Shown: piece by piece, positions 26,620-35,614 of the stretch | Numbering within the stretch: position 1 is the first letter of the stretch | How the letters are laid out: every line of letters starts with the position of its first letter | DNA from: Euryhalocaulis caribicus | Lineage (GTDB): Bacteria; Pseudomonadota; Alphaproteobacteria; Caulobacterales; Maricaulaceae | NCBI RefSeq assembly: GCF_000412185.1 | Contig: NZ_ASJA01000017.1 | Span: 16,158 to 80,157 of the forward strand | Reading direction: 5' to 3' | DNA: 64,000 nt | Made by a program: the position numbers and the translations under genes | Notes under the pieces: generated by a model | Databases searched by the model: none | The model's input: the letters and a program-made list of their open reading frames with translations, nothing else | What the model was told of the DNA's origin: nothing

Positions 26620-28519
26620 AGCCCAGAAGCTCCTCTACGCATTCCTCGACGCTGCGCTCTGCGGTGCGCAGGGTAAAATCGGCCTCGGCCGGCTCTTCAT
26701 ACGGCGCGGAAACGCCGGTGAAGTCCTTGATCTCGCCCGAACGCGCCTTCTTGTAGAGGCCCTTGGGATCGCGCTCCTCGCACACTTCCAGCGGGGTCGC
26801 GACATAGATCTCGTGGAAGCCCTCGCCCACCGAATCCCGCGCCCGCTGACGGTCGGAGCGATACGGGGAAATGAAGGATGAGAGCACGATCACGCCAGCG
26901 TCGGAGAACAGCGAGGCGACCTCGCCCACGCGGCGAATATTCTCCGCCCGGTCTTCCGGGGAGAAGCCCAGATTGGCGTTCAGCCCGTAGCGCACATTGT
27001 CGCCGTCCAGCACGTAGGTGGAGTAGCCGCGTTCGAACAGCGCTTTTTCCAGCGCCACGGCGATGGTGGATTTGCCCGCGCCCGAAAGCCCGGTGAACCA
27101 CAGCACCCCGCCCTTGTGATGGTTGCGGCGTTCGCGCGCCGCGCGGTCCACATTGGTGGTGACCTTGTAGATATTGGTGGACTTCACGGTGCTCAGCGAG
27201 CGCTGATCCGGATAGCCCTCCATGGAGATGATGCCGCCGCCGGCGATGTCGTAGCCATCGACGATCACAAAGCGCCCGGTGTTCGGATTCTCGGTGAACT
27301 CGTCCAGCGCGATCATGCGCTTGCAGCGGATGATCACCTCGCCAACCTGATTGCGCTCGACCTGTTCGGCTTCGCGGTTGGACAGGTCCCCGGTGTCGAC
27401 GATGCGCTCAACCGACTCGATCTTGGCGTTCGCCTGCAGCGTGCCGATCTTGATCTTGTAGGCTTTCTTGACGCTCAGCGGCTCGCGGCCGAGCCAGAAG
27501 ATGCGCGCCCGGAAGACGTCCGTCTCCACGGGAGGATTATCCACCTGGCTCATGATCTGGCCGCGCTCGACGAAGATCTGCTCTTCCAGCGTGATGCCGA
27601 CGCTCTCGCCCGCGGAGGCCGCGGTCGGGTTCTCGCGGCTGTCGGGCCAGGTCTCGATGCTCTTGATGCGTGAAGACTTGTTCAGCGGGGAGAACATCAC
27701 CCGGTCGCCCACGCGCAACTTCCCGGACTCGATCCGTCCGGCGATGATGCGGCGGTCGTCAAACTTGTAGACGTCCTGAACCGGCATGCGCAGCGCCTGG
27801 TGGGACAGCGGCTCGGGCATCTTGAAGCTGTCGAACGCCTCGACCACCGTCGGACCCTTGTACCAGCCCATATTGGCTTTTTCGTCGCCATCGGTGCGCA
27901 TGGCGATCATGTCGCCCTCGCGCGCGGAAACCGGCACGACGAACGTCGCATCGACCCCGACGGAGTTCAGATACTGACGGTACTCGGCCTCGATCTCGTC
28001 GAACCGGGCCTGGCTGTAATCCACGCGGTCCATCTTGTTCACCGCGACCGCCACCTGGCGCACGCCCATCAGGGACAGCAGATAGCCGTGGCGGCGGGAC
28101 TGCTCCTGCACGCCCTCGCCCGCGTCGATGACCAGCAGCGCCGCATCGGCCTGCGCCGCGCCGGTGACCATGTTCTTCAGAAACTCGGTATGGCCCGGCG
28201 CGTCGATGATCGTGTAGTCGCGCTTTTCGGTGTGGAACCAGATCTGCGAGGTGTCGATCGTGATGCCCTGATCACGCTCGGCCTGCATGGCGTCCATCAG
28301 GAAGGCCCATTCGAAGGGCATGCCGCGCTTGCGGCACATCTCGGTGATCGCTTCCATCTTGCCGTCCGGCAGAGAGCCGGTGTCATGGAACAGGCGGCCG
28401 ACCAGCGTCGATTTGCCGTGATCCACGTGACCCACGATCACGGTGCGCAGAAGCTCGCGGTTGCGGTCCGCCTCCGCCTGGATTTTAGCGTCTTTGGGCA
28501 TGGGCATGTCTTTCGTCAT
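26594..28519 (-). CDS. cysNC: Bifunctional sulfate adenylyltransferase subunit 1 / adenylylsulfate kinase
   Basis: A 641-residue fusion. The N-terminal GTPase part (about 20-440) has [24 protein letters not shown] and NKMDR motifs and drives ATP sulfurylase activity together with CysD. The C-terminal APS kinase domain starts near residue 465 with [15 protein letters not shown], followed by [18 protein letters not shown], and phosphorylates APS to PAPS. The fused form is common in alphaproteobacteria. The ATG at 28519 is one of several close Met codons ([10 protein letters not shown]). The gene is 36 bases after cysD and overlaps cysQ. Product PAPS is the donor for the sulfotransferases at 4629-14211. 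Confidence 0.96.
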   Translation of the reverse strand: MTKDMPMPKDAKIQAEADRNRELLRTVIVGHVDHGKSTLVGRLFHDTGSLPDGKMEAITEMCRKRGMPFEWAFLMDAMQAERDQGITIDTSQIWFHTEKRDYTIIDAPGHTEFLKNMVTGAAQADAALLVIDAGEGVQEQSRRHGYLLSLMGVRQVAVAVNKMDRVDYSQARFDEIEAEYRQYLNSVGVDATFVVPVSAREGDMIAMRTDGDEKANMGWYKGPTVVEAFDSFKMPEPLSHQALRMPVQDVYKFDDRRIIAGRIESGKLRVGDRVMFSPLNKSSRIKSIETWPDSRENPTAASAGESVGITLEEQIFVERGQIMSQVDNPPVETDVFRARIFWLGREPLSVKKAYKIKIGTLQANAKIESVERIVDTGDLSNREAEQVERNQVGEVIIRCKRMIALDEFTENPNTGRFVIVDGYDIAGGGIISMEGYPDQRSLSTVKSTNIYKVTTNVDRAARERRNHHKGGVLWFTGLSGAGKSTIAVALEKALFERGYSTYVLDGDNVRYGLNANLGFSPEDRAENIRRVGEVASLFSDAGVIVLSSFISPYRSDRQRARDSVGEGFHEIYVATPLEVCEERDPKGLYKKARSGEIKDFTGVSAPYEEPAEADFTLRTAERSVEECVEELLGYVGHKFDL

Positions 28520-28555
28520 CGGACCCGGTGTAAATGGAGAGGGCGCGCGCCGGCG

Positions 28556-29353
28556 CTAGAGGTAACCGCCTTCGCGGAGACGTTCGAAAGCGTCTTCGGT
28601 CTCGTGATCCATGGCGCGGCCGGAGCGTTCGGAAACCTTGGTCGTGCGCAGTTCCTGGATGATCTCCTCGACCGTCGAGGCGTCGGAATCGACCGGGTTG
28701 GTGATGTCCTGATCGCCCAGCGAGCGGTAACGCTTGCCGTTCTTGGAGAAATACAGGGAGATCAGCGGGATCTCCTCGCGCTTGGTGTATTCCCAGATAT
28801 CCAGCTCCGTCCAGTGCAGCAGCGGATGGATGCGGATATGCGTGCCCTCGGGATAATCGGTCTTGTACTGGTCCCAGAATTCCGGCGGCTGATCGCGGAA
28901 ATCCCAGTTGCCTTCCAGCCCGCGGGGCGAGAACACACGTTCCTTGGCGCGCATGGACTGCTCGTCCCGGCGGATGCCGGCGACCAGACCGTTGAAGCCA
29001 TGCTTCTGGGTCGCCATGCGCAGGCCCGCCGTCTTGCGGGCCGCGGAGCGCGCGGCCGGGCCAAGGCCCTCGCCGTCAATGTCCTCGATCGGCGGACATT
29101 CCTCGCGAATGAAGTCCAGACCCCATTCCTCGGCGTAGCGGTCGCGGAATTCATACATTTCGGGAAATTTCTTGCCCGTATCGACATGCATCACCGGAAA
29201 CGGGATGTGACCCAGAAACGCCTTCTTGGCCAGCCAGACCATGACGTTCGAGTCTTTGCCCAGCGACCACAGCAGGGCCATCTTGTCGATGCGATTGAAT
29301 GCTTCGCGGAAAATATAGACGCTTTGCGCCTCGAGCCTATCGAGCCGATCCAT
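28556..29353 (-). CDS. cysD: Sulfate adenylyltransferase subunit 2
   Basis: A 265-residue ATP sulfurylase small subunit of the PAPS-reductase-like fold. The PP-loop motif is ALLWSLGKDSNVM. The family segments FPVMHVDTGKKFPEMYEFRD and GIRRDEQSMRAKERVFSPR are present, and HPLLHWTELDIWEYTKRE lies near the C-terminus. The frame is open to 29428, but the ATG at 29353 (MDRLDRLEAQSVY) matches the family start and follows AAAGGGAACGGACGG. First gene of cysD-cysNC-cysQ. The 215-base gap upstream is shared with a divergent epimerase and contains a strong inverted repeat. Confidence 0.95.
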   Translation of the reverse strand: MDRLDRLEAQSVYIFREAFNRIDKMALLWSLGKDSNVMVWLAKKAFLGHIPFPVMHVDTGKKFPEMYEFRDRYAEEWGLDFIREECPPIEDIDGEGLGPAARSAARKTAGLRMATQKHGFNGLVAGIRRDEQSMRAKERVFSPRGLEGNWDFRDQPPEFWDQYKTDYPEGTHIRIHPLLHWTELDIWEYTKREEIPLISLYFSKNGKRYRSLGDQDITNPVDSDASTVEEIIQELRTTKVSERSGRAMDHETEDAFERLREGGYL

Positions 29354-29462
29354 GACTGGCCGTCCGTTCCCTTTAGATTTGGCGTACACGCGAGCCGAAA
29401 CGGGCGAAATGCTGCGCATCCCGCCCACCGGCGCGCGAACCTAGCGATACGCCGTCATAGGG

Positions 29463-29511
29463 GCAATCACTAACCAATCATTATTCGCAGCTACGCTGGT
29501 TCATTGATTGC
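29463..29511. promoter_or_regulatory. Long imperfect inverted repeat between cysD and the AGE-family gene
   Basis: The arm GCAATCACTAACCA (29463-29476) pairs with TGGTTCATTGATTGC (29497-29511). Seven bases at the outer ends and five at the inner ends are exact, with one or two differences between. The arms are separated by 20 bases. It sits midway in the gap between divergent cysD and the epimerase, where an operator for sulfate-activation genes would be expected. I do not recognise the motif, and it could also be part of a transcript hairpin. Confidence 0.4.
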
Positions 29512-29568
29512 ATGGCGGGCGCGGTCTAGAGAAACGGCCCTGACGGGATACATCAAAGGGGGACGGCG

Positions 29569-30723
29569 GTGCGGAGTTCTGCCGCGGCCACACGCGCGAA
29601 GAACTGGATGATCGACAAGGCGCTTCCGCTATGGCGGGAACGCGGCGTTGATCCCGCGCGCGGCGGATTTGTCGAACGTCTCACCCTGCAAGGCGAGCCG
29701 GACTATCACGCCATCCGGCGCCTGCGCGTACAGGCCCGCCAGATCTATGTTTTCTCCCATGCTTCCATCCTTGGATGGGACAGCGGCGGCAAGACGCTGG
29801 CGGCGAACGGATTCGACTATCTGGTCGATCGCGGCTGGCGCGCGGACGGCGAACCCGGCTGGGTTCACCTGCTGACGCCCGAGGGGAAAATCGAAGATCC
29901 GCGCCGAGACGCCTATGACCATGCTTTCGTCCTTCTGGCCTGCGCATGGGCGTACCGCGCCACCGGCGATTCGCAGATTCTGGACGTGGCTGAAGAAACC
30001 CTCGCCTATCTGGACGAGGCGATGGGCGCGAAAAATGGCGGCTGGCTGGAAGGCGCGCCGCACGCCGGCCCGCGCCGCCAGAACCCGCACATGCACGCGC
30101 TGGAAGCCTTCCTCGCCCTCTATCAGGCCACGGGCGAACAGCGCTGGCTGGACCGGGCGCTGGATGTTTTCAAGCTGTTCGAAACGCACTTCATGTGCGG
30201 CGATAGCGGCCGCCTGACCGAGTATTTCGAAGATGACTGGCGCCCCGCCAACGGCGCCCACCGCGACCGGTACGAGCCCGGCCACCACGCCGAGTGGATC
30301 TGGCTTCTGCACCGTTACGCTCAGGAAACCGGCGCCGACACCGCCGACCACGCTGCCGCCCTTTATGACTACGCCGTCAATCGCGGCATGGACCGCCACA
30401 GCGGCTTCTTCTGGGACGAAGTGACCGGAACCGGCGAAATCCGCCGCGCCAGCCGCCGCTGCTGGCCCCAGACGGAGCTTCTGAAAGCCCGGCTGGCGCG
30501 TATCGAGGCCGGAGCGAACGGCGAGGCGCGCGAGGAAGCGGAGGCGACGCTGGACGCCCTGATGGATGTTTATCTGACGCCGCAGCCCGAGGGCGGCTGG
30601 ATGGACCGGTTCGACGCCAAAGGGCGCCCGGCCGCCGACGCCATTCCCGCCAGCACGCTTTACCACCTGATGTGCGCGTTCGCCGAAGCCGACCGGGTTC
30701 TGAACGCGAAAGAGGATTCATGA
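29569..30723 (+). CDS. N-acylglucosamine 2-epimerase / mannose isomerase (AGE) family protein
   Basis: A 384-residue alpha/alpha-barrel protein. Family segments are RLRVQARQIYVFSHA, DAYDHAFVLLACAWAYR, NPHMHALEAFLALY, and the active-site histidine pair in EPGHHAEWIWLL. RCWPQTELLKA lies towards the end. Members interconvert GlcNAc/ManNAc, glucose/mannose, or sugar-6-phosphates. Overlap with manC (ATGA) suggests that here it supplies mannose-type precursors for GDP-mannose; this is inference from context. The start is a GTG at 29569 with AAAGGGGGACGGCG before it. It is divergent from cysD. Confidence 0.85.
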   Translation: MRSSAAATRAKNWMIDKALPLWRERGVDPARGGFVERLTLQGEPDYHAIRRLRVQARQIYVFSHASILGWDSGGKTLAANGFDYLVDRGWRADGEPGWVHLLTPEGKIEDPRRDAYDHAFVLLACAWAYRATGDSQILDVAEETLAYLDEAMGAKNGGWLEGAPHAGPRRQNPHMHALEAFLALYQATGEQRWLDRALDVFKLFETHFMCGDSGRLTEYFEDDWRPANGAHRDRYEPGHHAEWIWLLHRYAQETGADTADHAAALYDYAVNRGMDRHSGFFWDEVTGTGEIRRASRRCWPQTELLKARLARIEAGANGEAREEAEATLDALMDVYLTPQPEGGWMDRFDAKGRPAADAIPASTLYHLMCAFAEADRVLNAKEDS

Positions 30724-31811
30724 CCGACAAGACCGTCGTCACGCCGGTGATCATGTCCGGCGGGTCGGGCACGCGCCTGTGGCCGATGTCGCGGCAGGCC
30801 CGGCCCAAGCAGCTGCGCGCCCTGATGAGCGATCACACGCTGCTGCAGGAAACCGCCCTGCGCGCTTCCGGCGAGACGGGCGATGTGACGTTCGGCGACC
30901 CGATCATCATCTGCAACGCCGCCCATCGCGAGGAAATCGCCGCGCAGATGGACGCTGTCGGGATCACCCCGGCCGCCATCGTGCTGGAGCCGGTGGGCCG
31001 CAACACCGCGCCCTGCGCCGCCGCGGCCGCAGCCCTGATGGCGGAAACCGGCGAGGACGGCCTGATGCTGCTGCTGCCCGCCGACCATCATATCCGCGAC
31101 GCGGAAGGCTTCCGCGCCGCCGTGGCGCGCGCGGCCGGCGCGGCGCGGGACGGCGCGCTGGTCACGTTCGGCATCCGCCCGGACGGGCCGGAGACCGGCT
31201 ATGGCTATATCCGCCGCGGTGAAAAATCCGGCGCGGTCTATTCCGTCGACCAGTTTGTCGAGAAACCGGACCGCAAAACCGCCGAACGCTATCTGGAAGA
31301 AGGCCTGTATTCCTGGAACGCGGGCATCTTCCTGTTCCGCGCCGACCGCCTGGCCGAGGAAATGCGCGGCCAGTGCCCGGAGATTCTGGACGCCGCAGCC
31401 GCCGCGCTGAAGGCCGCCCTGCGCTCCGACGGCGTGATCGCGCTGGACCCGGCCATCTTCGCCGACTGCCCGTCCGACTCCATCGACTATGCGGTCATGG
31501 AAAAGACCAGCCGCGCGGCCGTCCTGCCCATGGATATCGGCTGGAGCGATATCGGCTCCTGGTCGGCGCTGTGGGAGCTGGCGGACAAGGACGAAGCCGG
31601 CCTCGCCGCCCATTCGGACCGCGTGATCGCCATTGGCGCCAGGAACAGCTATGTGCGCAGCGACGGTCCGCTGGTCGCCGCGCTGGGCGTGGAGGACCTG
31701 ATCGTCGTGGCCTCCGGCGACGCCGTGCTGATCGCCCGCCGCGACGCGGTTCAGGACGTGAAGAAAGTGGTCGAGGAATTGAAAGACCGCGGCCGCAAGG
31801 ACCTGGTCTAA
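30720..31811 (+). CDS. manC: Mannose-1-phosphate guanylyltransferase (single-domain)
   Basis: A 363-residue nucleotidyltransferase making GDP-mannose. The signature GGSGTRLWPMSRQARPKQ is near the N-terminus. LEPVGRNTAPCAAAAA, LLPADHHI and VDQFVEKPDRKTAERYL follow. It lacks the C-terminal cupin phosphomannose isomerase domain of the longer ManC/AlgA enzymes, so isomerase activity must come from elsewhere, possibly from the AGE-family protein directly upstream. ATG overlaps the upstream TGA (ATGA). Its stop codon overlaps that of convergent rfbD (CTAA). Confidence 0.93.
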   Translation: MTDKTVVTPVIMSGGSGTRLWPMSRQARPKQLRALMSDHTLLQETALRASGETGDVTFGDPIIICNAAHREEIAAQMDAVGITPAAIVLEPVGRNTAPCAAAAAALMAETGEDGLMLLLPADHHIRDAEGFRAAVARAAGAARDGALVTFGIRPDGPETGYGYIRRGEKSGAVYSVDQFVEKPDRKTAERYLEEGLYSWNAGIFLFRADRLAEEMRGQCPEILDAAAAALKAALRSDGVIALDPAIFADCPSDSIDYAVMEKTSRAAVLPMDIGWSDIGSWSALWELADKDEAGLAAHSDRVIAIGARNSYVRSDGPLVAALGVEDLIVVASGDAVLIARRDAVQDVKKVVEELKDRGRKDLV

Positions 31812-32683
31812 GCCGGCTTCACCGACGCCACGCAGCGCGCAATCGCGTCCCGCCAGGCTGGCAGGGCGATCCCGGCCGCTTCCCGCAGCTTTGAACAATC
31901 CAGCCGCGAATCCGCGGGCCGCGGCGCCGGCGCGCCCCAGGCCTCGGTCGTGGTCGGCGAAACCGACGCTTCATGGCCGAGGCGCCGCACCTCGTCCGCA
32001 ATCGCCTCGCCCACCTCGAACCAGCTCGCATCCCCGGCGCCCGCCGCGTGATACAGGCCCGGCTCCGCCGCGCCCTCCAGACGCGCCTCGGCCAGTTTGA
32101 AGATTGCCGCGGCGAGGTCCGGCGCGAAGGTCGGATTCAGCGTCTGGTCCGCGACGACGTTCGCCTCGCCCGCCTCGATCAGGCGGCCGGCGACGGCGCG
32201 CACGAAATTGCGGCCCTCATCGTCAAACACGCCGGACGTGCGGACGATCACCGCTTCGGGGTGCGCCGCGGCGACGGCGGTCTCGCCCGCATATTTGGAT
32301 TTTCCATAGACCCCCGCGGGATGCGGCGCGTCCTCTTCGGTATAGGGCCGGCCCAGCTGGCCATCGAACACATAATCCGTGGAAACATGGAAGAAGGCCG
32401 CTCCGGCCTTCTCCGCCGCATCGGCGGCGGCGGCCGCGCCTGTTTCGTTCACCGCGAAAGCCGCGTCCGGCTCCTCTTCCGCCTTGTCGACGGCGGTGTA
32501 GGCGGCGGCGTTGATCACCAGCGCCGGCGCGGTCTTGGCGATGGCGTCGCGCACGCTGCGCGGATCGGTCAGATCCAGCACCGGACGCCCCAGCGCTGTT
32601 GCCTCAAACCCGCTCTCGCAGCTCTGCAGCGCCCGCGCCAGCTGGCCGGAGCTTCCAAGGATGAGCGCCAGTCTCCGAGCCAT
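31808..32683 (-). CDS. rfbD: dTDP-4-dehydrorhamnose reductase
   Basis: A 291-residue short-chain reductase that forms dTDP-L-rhamnose, the final step of the pathway. LILGSSGQLA is the NADPH-binding loop. VINAAAYTAVDKAEEEPD, HVSTDYVFDG and the catalytic YGKSKYAGE are classic RfbD/RmlD motifs. It is four bases downstream of rfbC and convergent with manC, sharing stop bases. The first two pathway genes (rfbA and rfbB) are not in the window. Confidence 0.94.
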   Translation of the reverse strand: MARRLALILGSSGQLARALQSCESGFEATALGRPVLDLTDPRSVRDAIAKTAPALVINAAAYTAVDKAEEEPDAAFAVNETGAAAAADAAEKAGAAFFHVSTDYVFDGQLGRPYTEEDAPHPAGVYGKSKYAGETAVAAAHPEAVIVRTSGVFDDEGRNFVRAVAGRLIEAGEANVVADQTLNPTFAPDLAAAIFKLAEARLEGAAEPGLYHAAGAGDASWFEVGEAIADEVRRLGHEASVSPTTTEAWGAPAPRPADSRLDCSKLREAAGIALPAWRDAIARCVASVKPA

Positions 32684-32687
32684 GGGC

Positions 32688-33251
32688 TTAAGCGAAATCC
32701 CGCGGCAGGGCGTCCAGTTTCGGCCACTGGGTGTCGCGCTCCGACTGCACCGGCGTTTCCAGCCAGTCCGGCCAGTCGAACCCGATCACCGGATCGTCCC
32801 AGGCGATGCCGCGCTCATGTTCGGGCGAATAGAAATCCGTCGCCTTGTAGAGAATGGTCGTGTTGTCCTCGAGGGTGAGGAAAGCGTGCGCGAACTGTTC
32901 GGGCAGGAACAGCGCCTCGCGTGATTCGGCGCGCAGCTCATAGGACGCGCTCTGCCCGAAGGTCGGCGAATCGGGGCGCAGATCGACCGCGACATCCAGA
33001 ACCGCCCCGGACACCACCCAGATCATCTTGCCCTGCGCCATCGGCGGCGCCTGATAGTGAAACCCGCGCAGCGTCCCGCGATTATTGGAAACCGACCAGT
33101 TATCCTGAACGAAGCGGGCGGGCAGCCCCGCCTCTTCCATCCGCCGTTCGGAGAACAGCTCGGAAAACCATCCGCGCGAATCTTCAAAAGCCGGCGGCTT
33201 GAGCTTCATGAATCCGGGCAAAGCGAGTTCGGTGGCGAATTCTGCGCTCAT
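32688..33251 (-). CDS. rfbC: dTDP-4-dehydrorhamnose 3,5-epimerase
   Basis: A 187-residue cupin enzyme epimerising dTDP-4-keto-6-deoxyglucose at C3 and C5. Motifs include FEDSRGWFSELFSE, NRGTLRGFHYQ with the catalytic histidine, FGQSASYEL (a variant of the usual GxW segment) and FLPEQFAHAFLTLEDNT with the second histidine region. It precedes rfbD by four bases as an operon. A 155-base gap separates it from divergent sqdB. It shows that rhamnose is one of the surface sugars made by this organism. Confidence 0.94.
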   Translation of the reverse strand: MSAEFATELALPGFMKLKPPAFEDSRGWFSELFSERRMEEAGLPARFVQDNWSVSNNRGTLRGFHYQAPPMAQGKMIWVVSGAVLDVAVDLRPDSPTFGQSASYELRAESREALFLPEQFAHAFLTLEDNTTILYKATDFYSPEHERGIAWDDPVIGFDWPDWLETPVQSERDTQWPKLDALPRDFA

Positions 33252-33406
33252 AATAGTCCTTCTGGGCGGGAATAAGCTGCTATAAATGCGGGAATTAAGG
33301 CTGTCACCGGCTCTGCGGGCTTGTCACCCTTCTATCACACCGCCTAAAGAGGCCCGCAACGCATGGCGTGAGCCAAAGTTCTGGGAAATACAGCGGATAG
33401 ACGCAC

Positions 33407-34609
33407 ATGAAAGTGATCGTACTCGGTGGCGACGGCTTCTGCGGCTGGCCGACCGCGCTGCACCTCTCCAACGCGGGACACGACGTGATCATCGTCGACA
33501 ATCTGTCCCGCCGGAAAATCGACGTGGAGCTGGAGGTCGAGTCCCTCACCCCCATCCGCCCGATGAGCGAGCGCCTGACGGCGTGGAAGGAAGCCACCGG
33601 CAAGGATATCCGCTTCGAGAATTTCGACATCGGCCAGGATTATGACCGTCTGGTCCGCCTGATTGAGGATGAACAGCCTGACAGCATCGTTCACTTCGCC
33701 GAGCAGCGCGCCGCGCCCTATTCCATGAAAAGCGCGCGTCACAAGCGTTACACCGTGGACAACAACCTGAACGCCACCAATGACGTTCTGGCCGCCATCG
33801 TGGACGCCGAAAAGGACATCCACCTCGTCCATCTCGGCACGATGGGCGTCTATGGCTACGGCACTGCCGGGATGAAGATCCCGGAAGGCTATCTGAAGGT
33901 GAAGCTGGATACGCCCGAGGGCGAAGTGGAGAAGGAAATTCTCTACCCGGCCAATCCGGGGTCGATCTATCACATGACCAAGACCCAGGATCAGCTCTTC
34001 TTCTATTTCTACAACAAGAATGACGGCGTGAAGATCACCGATCTTCACCAGGGCATTGTCTGGGGCACCCAGACAGAGGAGACTCGCAAGGACGAGCGCC
34101 TGATCAACCGCTTCGATTATGACGGCGATTACGGCACCGTGCTGAACCGTTTCCTGATGCAGGCCGCCGTCGATTACCCGATGACCGTGCATGGCACAGG
34201 CGGCCAGACCCGCGCCTTCATCCATATTCAGGACACGGTGCGCTGCATCCAGCTGGCGGTGGAAAACCCGCCCCAGTCCGGCGAGCGCGTGCGCATCCTC
34301 AACCAGATGACCGAGACGCACCGCGTCCGCGATCTGGCGAAGATGATTTCCGACATGACCGGCGCGGAAGTGGCCCAGGTCTCCAACCCGCGGAACGAGG
34401 CGGACGAGAACGACCTGCATGTGGAGAACGACACCTTCCTGTCCATGGGCCTGAAGCCCATCACCCTGGCCGAAGGCCTGATGGAGGAAGTGACGGAAAT
34501 CGCGAAAAAATACGCGGGCCGCGCGGACAAGAGCAAAATCCCGTGCACCTCGGTCTGGAATTCCGGCAAGGAAGCCGGCGCGCCCAAGCCCAAACTCGTC
34601 GCCGGCTAA
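33407..34609 (+). CDS. sqdB: UDP-sulfoquinovose synthase
   Basis: A 400-residue short-chain dehydrogenase-fold enzyme combining UDP-glucose and sulfite into UDP-sulfoquinovose. The NAD loop is GGDGFCGW (7-14), followed by PTALHLSN. DNLSRRKIDVELEVESLTPI is the SqdB/SQD1-specific stretch. FAEQRAAPYSM follows. The catalytic residues appear as Thr145 in HLGTMGVYG and the Tyr188-Lys192 pair in SIYHMTK. The length matches the bacterial/plant family. The known use is the sulfolipid SQDG, mostly in phototrophs. No SqdX-type glycosyltransferase is seen here. UDP-glucose can come from galU in the same window. Neighbouring rhamnose and mannose genes leave open a surface-glycan role. Confidence 0.92.
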   Translation: MKVIVLGGDGFCGWPTALHLSNAGHDVIIVDNLSRRKIDVELEVESLTPIRPMSERLTAWKEATGKDIRFENFDIGQDYDRLVRLIEDEQPDSIVHFAEQRAAPYSMKSARHKRYTVDNNLNATNDVLAAIVDAEKDIHLVHLGTMGVYGYGTAGMKIPEGYLKVKLDTPEGEVEKEILYPANPGSIYHMTKTQDQLFFYFYNKNDGVKITDLHQGIVWGTQTEETRKDERLINRFDYDGDYGTVLNRFLMQAAVDYPMTVHGTGGQTRAFIHIQDTVRCIQLAVENPPQSGERVRILNQMTETHRVRDLAKMISDMTGAEVAQVSNPRNEADENDLHVENDTFLSMGLKPITLAEGLMEEVTEIAKKYAGRADKSKIPCTSVWNSGKEAGAPKPKLVAG

Positions 34610-34630
34610 TCTGAAGGCGGGCCGGATATC

Positions 34631-35614
34631 ATGCCGGCGGTCAGCGTCATCATCGTTGCCTATCAGAGCGCGGACTGCCTGCCGCGCTGCCTGAGCGCGC
34701 TGGCGCATCAGAGCTTCCGCGATTTCGAGATTATCCTGATCGACAACGCCTCGCCCGATGGCGGGCCGGACGAGTCTGCGCTTCCCGATAACGCGCGCCT
34801 GATCCGCAACGCCGAAAACCGGGGCTTCGCCGCCGCCAATAATCAGGGCGCGGCGGAAGCCAGGGGGCGCTGGATCGCGCTTCTCAACCCGGACGCCTTC
34901 GCGCGGCCCTCTTGGCTGGCCGAGCTGATCGGCGCGGCGGAGCGCCATCCCGATCACCGCATGATCGGCTCGCTGCAACTGATGGACGAGGACGACGACG
35001 TGCTGGACGGCGCGGGCGATGTCTATCACGCCTCGGGTCTGGCCTGGCGCGGCGGGCATGGCGACCCGGCCGGCATCGCGCCGATCCGCGATGCGGAAAT
35101 CTTCGGCCCCTGCGCCGCCGCCGCCCTCTATGACCGGGAGATGTTTCTGGCCGCGGGCGGCTTCGACGAACGCTATTTCTGCTATTTCGAGGATGTGGAC
35201 CTGGCCCTGCGCCTGAACCTGAAGGGCGAGCGCGCGCTGGTCGCGCCCAGGGCCGTGGTGCGCCATGTCGGCTCCGCCAGCTCGGGCGGGCGGCGGTCGG
35301 ACTTCGCCGTCTATCACGGCTTCCGCAACCGCCTCTGGACCTTCATCAAGTGTACGCCCGCCCTTGTCCTGCCGCTGGCCGTCCCCTGGCATCTGGCGGC
35401 GACGCTGGCGCTATTGGCGATCCACACCGCGCGCGGCGGCGGCAAGCCGGCGTTCCGGGGGCTGTGGGACGGGCTGCGCGGCGCTGGTGAGTTCTGGCGC
35501 GCGCGAAAAAGCGCCCTCCCGGCGGAGGACGCTTTCCGCGCCTATGGGCGCGCCGTTTCGTTCAGCCTGACCGCGCCGCTATTTCGCGGCATCCACGAGA
35601 AGCCGCTGGACTAG
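34631..35614 (+). CDS. Family 2 glycosyltransferase (WbbL-like)
   Basis: A 327-residue GT-A enzyme, probably adding a sugar to a lipid-linked or surface glycan at the inner face of the membrane. The N-terminal VSVIIVAYQSADCLPRCL and ILIDNASPDGG segments bind the nucleotide. NRGFAAANNQG and LLNPDAFARPSW are typical of the rhamnosyl/galactofuranosyl-transferase-like subgroup, and CYFEDVDLALRL carries the acidic acceptor-side motif. The C-terminus has a hydrophobic stretch (about 245-265). It lies 21 bases after sqdB and may be co-transcribed. Because the family is not SqdX, sulfoquinovosyl transfer is possible but unproven. The stop shares CTAG with the convergent FKBP gene. Confidence 0.85.
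   Translation: MPAVSVIIVAYQSADCLPRCLSALAHQSFRDFEIILIDNASPDGGPDESALPDNARLIRNAENRGFAAANNQGAAEARGRWIALLNPDAFARPSWLAELIGAAERHPDHRMIGSLQLMDEDDDVLDGAGDVYHASGLAWRGGHGDPAGIAPIRDAEIFGPCAAAALYDREMFLAAGGFDERYFCYFEDVDLALRLNLKGERALVAPRAVVRHVGSASSGGRRSDFAVYHGFRNRLWTFIKCTPALVLPLAVPWHLAATLALLAIHTARGGGKPAFRGLWDGLRGAGEFWRARKSALPAEDAFRAYGRAVSFSLTAPLFRGIHEKPLD

Noticed and set aside
33344..35392. Minus-strand open frame of 682 codons
   Set aside because: Antisense to sqdB and the GT2 gene, both of which are supported by motifs. The composition is that of an antisense shadow.
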